Assembly: GCA_026989505.1 (NCBI GenBank)
Contig: JALSJF010000007.1
Span: 1 to 34,661 of the forward strand
DNA from: Cyclobacteriaceae bacterium
GTDB taxonomy: Bacteria > Bacteroidota > Bacteroidia > Cytophagales > Cyclobacteriaceae
Direction of reading: 5' to 3'
Length of the DNA: 34,661 bases
The translations under genes were made by a program, and so were the position numbers. Below, one piece after another: positions 31,257 to 34,661 of this stretch. The notes under the pieces were generated by a model. It was not told the DNA's origin, ran no database searches, and was given only the letters and a program-made list of their open reading frames with translations. How positions within the stretch are numbered: position 1 is the first letter of the stretch; every line of letters starts with the position of its first letter.

Positions 31257-33425
31257 ATGAAAACTCTTTTTTGGGCAGCATTTGTGGTGCTGCCCTTTGT
31301 TGTTACGGCACAAAACTGGCAGGGTAAATTTGAACAACTGGGCGATTTGCTGCCTACCCCCAACAGTTACCGCACGGCCTCCGGCCAGCCGGGGCATAAG
31401 TACTGGCAACAGCAAGCCGATTATAGTATTAAGGTTTCCCTTGATGAAAACACCCTGGTACTTGCCGGGGAAGAAGAAGTTACCTTCTATAATAACTCCC
31501 CGCAGCCGTTACCTTACCTGTGGTTTCAACTCGACCAAAATATCCGCCAGCCAAATGCCCTGTCATTCCGTGCTGAAGAAACCGCCATTAACGGTACCGA
31601 AATGGAGGCCCAGGACATCATGCCTGTTACCGGTGATTACTTTTACCAGGGCGGGTATAAAATTGCCCGGGTTACCGGTGCCAACGGTTCCCCCCTGCCC
31701 TACACCATCAACGAAACCATGATGCGCATTGACCTGCCGGAACCACTTACCCCCGGCAACAAAACAGCCTTAAAAATAAGCTGGAGCTACAATATGTACG
31801 ACCGCCAGCGTGTTGACGGCCGGGGTGGCTATGAATATTTTCCGAAGGATGGCAATTATATTTTTACCGCAGCCCAATGGTACCCGCGCCTGGCGGTATA
31901 TGACGATGTGGAAGGCTGGCAGAACAAGCAATTTCTCGGCCAGGGCGAGTTTGCCCTCACCTTTGGTGATTTTGATGTGGAAATTACCGTGCCGGCCGAT
32001 CACCTGGTAGCGGCCACCGGCCGGTTGCAAAACCCCACGGCAGTGCTCACCGCTACCCAACAGGAGCGGCTGGCAGCCGCCACCAGGGCCAGTACCCCGG
32101 TAATTATTGTCAGCGAAAAAGAAGCCCGTAAAAAAGAGAAATCGCCTAGCCAGGAAACCAAAACCTGGCATTTTACCGCCACCAACGTCCGCGATTTTGC
32201 TTTTGCCTCCTCGCGCAAGTTTATCTGGGATGCCATGGGCGTGCCGCTGGCCACAAACACCCCCCTGGCGATGTCGTTTTATCCCAAAGAAGGCAACCCC
32301 TTGTGGGAAGAACATTCTACCCGGGCCGTAGCCAATGCCTTGCAAACCTATTCACACTATACCTTCGACTACCCCTACCCGGTAGCTATCAGCGTTCACA
32401 CTGCCGACCAGGGCATGGAGTACCCGATGATCTGCTTTAATGGCGGCCGGCCATTAAGCAACGGCAAATATTCTACGTGGCACCTGCAAGCCATGGTCTC
32501 GGTTATTGTGCACGAAGTTGGCCATAATTTCTTCCCCATGATTGTTAACTCTGATGAGCGCCAATGGACATGGATGGATGAGGGGCTGAACACCTTTTTA
32601 GAACACCAGACCCTGGCCAGGCACTACCCCTACCTGGACCTCACCTGGGGCACACCCCGCGGTATAACCAACTATATGCGCGGCAACCCCGATTATATCC
32701 GCCCGATTATGACCAACTCCGAACAAATTGCCCAGTTTGGTTATAATGCCTATGGTAAGCCAGCGGCTGCCCTGTGGGTATTACGCGAAGTAGTTATGGG
32801 CCCGGAACTATTTGATTATGCCTTTAAAACCTACGCTCAGCGCTGGGCATTCAAACGGCCCATGCCGGCCGATTTTTTCCGTACCATGGAGGATGCCTCG
32901 GCCGTGGACCTCGACTGGTTCTGGCGCGGCTGGTTCTATTCTACGGAATATGTAGATATCAACCTAAAAGATGTTAACTGGTACCCGGTTGGTTACCGGC
33001 ACGCCTCCAACAGCCGTTACCAGAAAGCTGACAATAAGTTGCGGGTGCCGCAGGAAATCAAGTTGTACAAACCGGGCAGCCGTGCTTACGGGGAGTTTAT
33101 GAACCGCCCGGACAATGACGCTATTCTTGCCCGGGCAGCCGGCAAAAACCTCTACGAGGTAACCTTTGAAAACCTGGGCGGCCTGGTAAGCCCGCTGCTG
33201 CTGGAATGGACCTATGCCGATGGCAGTAAAGAAACCGAATTGCTGCCGGCCGAAATCTGGCGCATGAACGAACATCAGGTAACCAGGGTGTTTGTAAAAG
33301 ACAAGCAAGTGGTGTTGTTACGGCTCGACCCCGAAGAAAAAACCGGGGATGTTTACCCCTTTAACAATAATTTTCCCCGCCAGGGCGAGGCCTCGCGCTT
33401 TGACAAATTTATCAAGGACAACTAA
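31257..33425 (+). CDS. M1 family zinc metallopeptidase, second tandem copy
   Basis: A 722-aa paralogue of the preceding peptidase, highly similar by eye over nearly the whole length. Shared blocks include QNWQGKFEQLG, FGDFDVEITVPADH and DEGLNTF. The signal peptide is residues 1-18. The zinc site HEVGH is at 419-423 with E442 as third ligand. The altered substrate loop reads QGMEYPM, and both catalytic motifs are intact. The copies differ most in the region after the helical domain (about residue 565 on), where this one lacks an acidic stretch present in copy 1 and carries a different linker. This suggests relaxed constraint there after duplication. It overlaps the converging MORN-repeat gene by 4 bp. 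Both probably act in the periplasm or outside the cell. Confidence 0.93.
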   Translation: MKTLFWAAFVVLPFVVTAQNWQGKFEQLGDLLPTPNSYRTASGQPGHKYWQQQADYSIKVSLDENTLVLAGEEEVTFYNNSPQPLPYLWFQLDQNIRQPNALSFRAEETAINGTEMEAQDIMPVTGDYFYQGGYKIARVTGANGSPLPYTINETMMRIDLPEPLTPGNKTALKISWSYNMYDRQRVDGRGGYEYFPKDGNYIFTAAQWYPRLAVYDDVEGWQNKQFLGQGEFALTFGDFDVEITVPADHLVAATGRLQNPTAVLTATQQERLAAATRASTPVIIVSEKEARKKEKSPSQETKTWHFTATNVRDFAFASSRKFIWDAMGVPLATNTPLAMSFYPKEGNPLWEEHSTRAVANALQTYSHYTFDYPYPVAISVHTADQGMEYPMICFNGGRPLSNGKYSTWHLQAMVSVIVHEVGHNFFPMIVNSDERQWTWMDEGLNTFLEHQTLARHYPYLDLTWGTPRGITNYMRGNPDYIRPIMTNSEQIAQFGYNAYGKPAAALWVLREVVMGPELFDYAFKTYAQRWAFKRPMPADFFRTMEDASAVDLDWFWRGWFYSTEYVDINLKDVNWYPVGYRHASNSRYQKADNKLRVPQEIKLYKPGSRAYGEFMNRPDNDAILARAAGKNLYEVTFENLGGLVSPLLLEWTYADGSKETELLPAEIWRMNEHQVTRVFVKDKQVVLLRLDPEEKTGDVYPFNNNFPRQGEASRFDKFIKDN

Positions 33426-34195
33426 CGCGGATAGACAATTTTCACCCGGTGGGTGCGGGTAGTGACAAAGGTATTGTTCAGCCGGGTTGGGGTACGGGCC
33501 ACAAAATCAAAGCGGTGCTGGACTATCTGACCGGGCTGCAAGGGGAAAGTGTAAGTCAGCACCCCATCGGTAATATTATATTGTTGATCCAGCCCATCGT
33601 GCAGGTAACCCCCTGCATCGAGTTTGCCGAGATAATATTTCACATTTTTCGATTTGTCTGACAAATAAACCCGAAGCGTATATGTACCGTTTTTCAGCAG
33701 GTTATCATCTTCTTCTACCACAATAATGGGATATTTCTTTTTTAGTTTACCATTGGTCAGATATTCCTTTAGGTCAGTACCCGCAAAGCCATTTTTATAC
33801 CTCGCTTCGCTCATCAACAGGCCGCTTTCGCGGTATTTTTTTACCAGCCCATGCCGCTTGCCCATCACAAACGGTTCCTCTTTATACAATTTCCCCGATG
33901 CATAATACCGTTTCTGCAGGCCGTTTAACCGGCCCATGTCATAGTTCAGCTCGCTACGTACGGTTTTGCCATCGGCATAATATTTGGTTGCCTTGCCATG
34001 CAATTTCCTGTCTTTAAAATGCATTACCGCCTCAAGCTTTCCTGCAGCATTATACTTTTTATACGTCCCGCTTATAATACGGCCATCTTTGTCCCGGACA
34101 ACTTCCGTGGTTTTTCCATCAACGGCCGGTTGGTCACAACCCATAACCATCAGCCATAAAAAAAGCGCAATAATTCCGGTAATCGTAGGTTTCAT
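33422..34195 (-). CDS. MORN/YwqK-repeat lipoprotein
   Basis: A 257-aa exported lipoprotein. The signal sequence ends in a lipobox LMVMGC with the lipidated Cys at residue 20. Residues 35-155 hold about five repeats of the YwqK/MORN-variant type, with the period marked by G-x-x-x-x-Y-x-x-x-G-K-L: GKLEAVMHFKDRKLHGKATKYY, then GRLNGLQKRYYASGKLYKEE, then GKRHGLVKKY. Residues 160-257 form a separate beta-rich C-terminal domain. Databases often name this family antitoxin YwqK, but no toxin gene is near and the repeat here is a protein- or membrane-contact module. The stop codon is shared with the end of the second M1 gene. Confidence 0.78.
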   Translation of the reverse strand: MKPTITGIIALFLWLMVMGCDQPAVDGKTTEVVRDKDGRIISGTYKKYNAAGKLEAVMHFKDRKLHGKATKYYADGKTVRSELNYDMGRLNGLQKRYYASGKLYKEEPFVMGKRHGLVKKYRESGLLMSEARYKNGFAGTDLKEYLTNGKLKKKYPIIVVEEDDNLLKNGTYTLRVYLSDKSKNVKYYLGKLDAGGYLHDGLDQQYNITDGVLTYTFPLQPGQIVQHRFDFVARTPTRLNNTFVTTRTHRVKIVYPR

Positions 34196-34338
34196 TCGCT
34201 GCGTGACGAAGTTTATTGTAGGTTACTAAGAATAAAGATAGGCTATCCGGCAGACTATTCCGGGTATTTTGCCAGCCAATATTTTAAACTTCCGTTTTTT
34301 TTTCCCAATTTAGCAGCCTCAATAAAAATGGCAGTATT

Positions 34339-34446
34339 ATGATAATGGTAATTTTAGTTTATACGCTCTTGTTCCTGGCAATTATCTCGCCCTGGGTATT
34401 CCCCAACAAGCTGGTGAGCAAGCATAAAAAAGACCTGGAAGTTTAG
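34339..34446 (+). CDS. Small membrane protein, 35 aa
   Basis: A short frame reading MIMVILVYTLLFLAIISPWV, then FPNKLVSKHKKDLEV. One hydrophobic helix (residues 2-20) is followed by a Pro/Asn turn and a positively charged tail, so it should sit in the inner membrane with the tail in the cytoplasm. A T-tailed hairpin follows the stop by 22 bp, which supports a real small transcription unit. It is too short for similarity by eye, and I assign no function. It could be expressed together with a longer leader. I see no convincing promoter in the 143 bp before it. Confidence 0.5.
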   Translation: MIMVILVYTLLFLAIISPWVFPNKLVSKHKKDLEV

Positions 34447-34468
34447 TCGCCCCACGAGCAAGACATGC

Positions 34469-34500
34469 AAACCGGTTTAGCCCTGCTTGCCGGTTTTTTT
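34469..34500 (+). terminator. Intrinsic terminator after the 35-aa gene
   Basis: AAACCGG (34469-34475) pairs with CCGGTTT (34490-34496) across a 14-base loop, followed by a run of seven T. The position fits termination of the small gene just upstream. Confidence 0.7.
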
Positions 34501-34608
34501 GTGCCACTTACCCCGGCAATTTGCCGGTTATGCGCTTGCGGACGGCAATCAACAGAGGATTTTGTATGTTTAAGGCCTTAAACAATGCAAACCCCATCGT
34601 TGTCAATT

Positions 34609-34661
34609 ATGCGCCATTATTACCTGTCTTTTGTCCTGCTGGTTGTTTTCACCTTCACCGC
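34609..34661 (+). CDS. Start of an exported protein (cut by window end)
   Basis: Only the first 17 codons are present: MRHYYLSFVLLVVFTFT. They have a basic start and a hydrophobic run typical of a signal peptide. An in-frame ATG 24 bp upstream (34585) is an alternative start that adds eight polar residues. The product cannot be identified. The open frame runs off the window. Confidence 0.4.
   Translation, partial: MRHYYLSFVLLVVFTFT

Noticed and set aside
33422-34195. YwqK antitoxin of a toxin-antitoxin system
   Set aside because: The gene has a lipoprotein signal and MORN-like repeats, and no toxin is next to it. The usual name is misleading here.

Overview
The window reads as chromosomal DNA from a member of the Bacteroidota, probably a Cytophagales-like lineage with roughly 50% GC. 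The evidence is the gene content: a tandem pair of OmpA proteins (one PorE-like with PD40 repeats), an AsmA-like giant, DUF6702, YpdA, Bacteroidota-type M1 peptidases and an S9 DPP-IV-like peptidase. Several intergenic regions also carry the Bacteroidota -7 promoter consensus TAnnTTTG. I cannot name the genus. I see no phage, insertion sequence, CRISPR array, rRNA or tRNA.

Layout. 15-4675 is a minus-strand run: CoxE-like vWA protein, MoxR ATPase, MtfA-like peptidase and glycyl-tRNA synthetase. 4733-7864 holds a CPA2 cation/proton antiporter and a stand-alone RmlB. 8029-9231 is a penta-haem cytochrome that starts with TTG. 9249-17691 alternates an AsmA-family protein, a lipocalin-like protein, an ALDH3-type aldehyde dehydrogenase, a MazG-like pyrophosphohydrolase and two adjacent OmpA-family envelope proteins. 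17807-19252 is an alanine/glycine:cation symporter.

19253-19833 is the largest gene-free stretch and the most interesting part of the window. It contains six DnaA-box-like nonamers in one orientation at 11-12 bp spacing, next to an AT-rich tract, which looks like a chromosomal origin (oriC). Firing leftward out of the AT-rich tract is a Bacteroidota-type promoter. It is followed by about 320 nt of hairpin-rich sequence and an intrinsic terminator, which looks like an uncharacterised non-coding RNA gene.

19834-24735 holds an amidase lipoprotein, an S9 dipeptidyl-peptidase-like enzyme and a YpdA-type thiol-disulfide reductase. 24827-27768 holds a membrane protein with a degenerate ion-channel pore, a terminator and leader-like region, a patatin-like phospholipase and an outer-membrane beta-barrel protein. 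27844-33425 is a DUF6702 / HupE-UreJ / M1 peptidase / M1 peptidase cluster, where the two peptidases are a tandem duplication. The right end has a MORN/YwqK-repeat lipoprotein, a 35-residue membrane microprotein with its own terminator, and the first codons of an exported protein cut off by the window.

The common theme is the cell envelope and periplasm: transport, secreted peptidases, OmpA anchors and a cytochrome. Five convergent gene pairs are packed tail to tail, with 17-bp gaps down to 4-bp overlaps.
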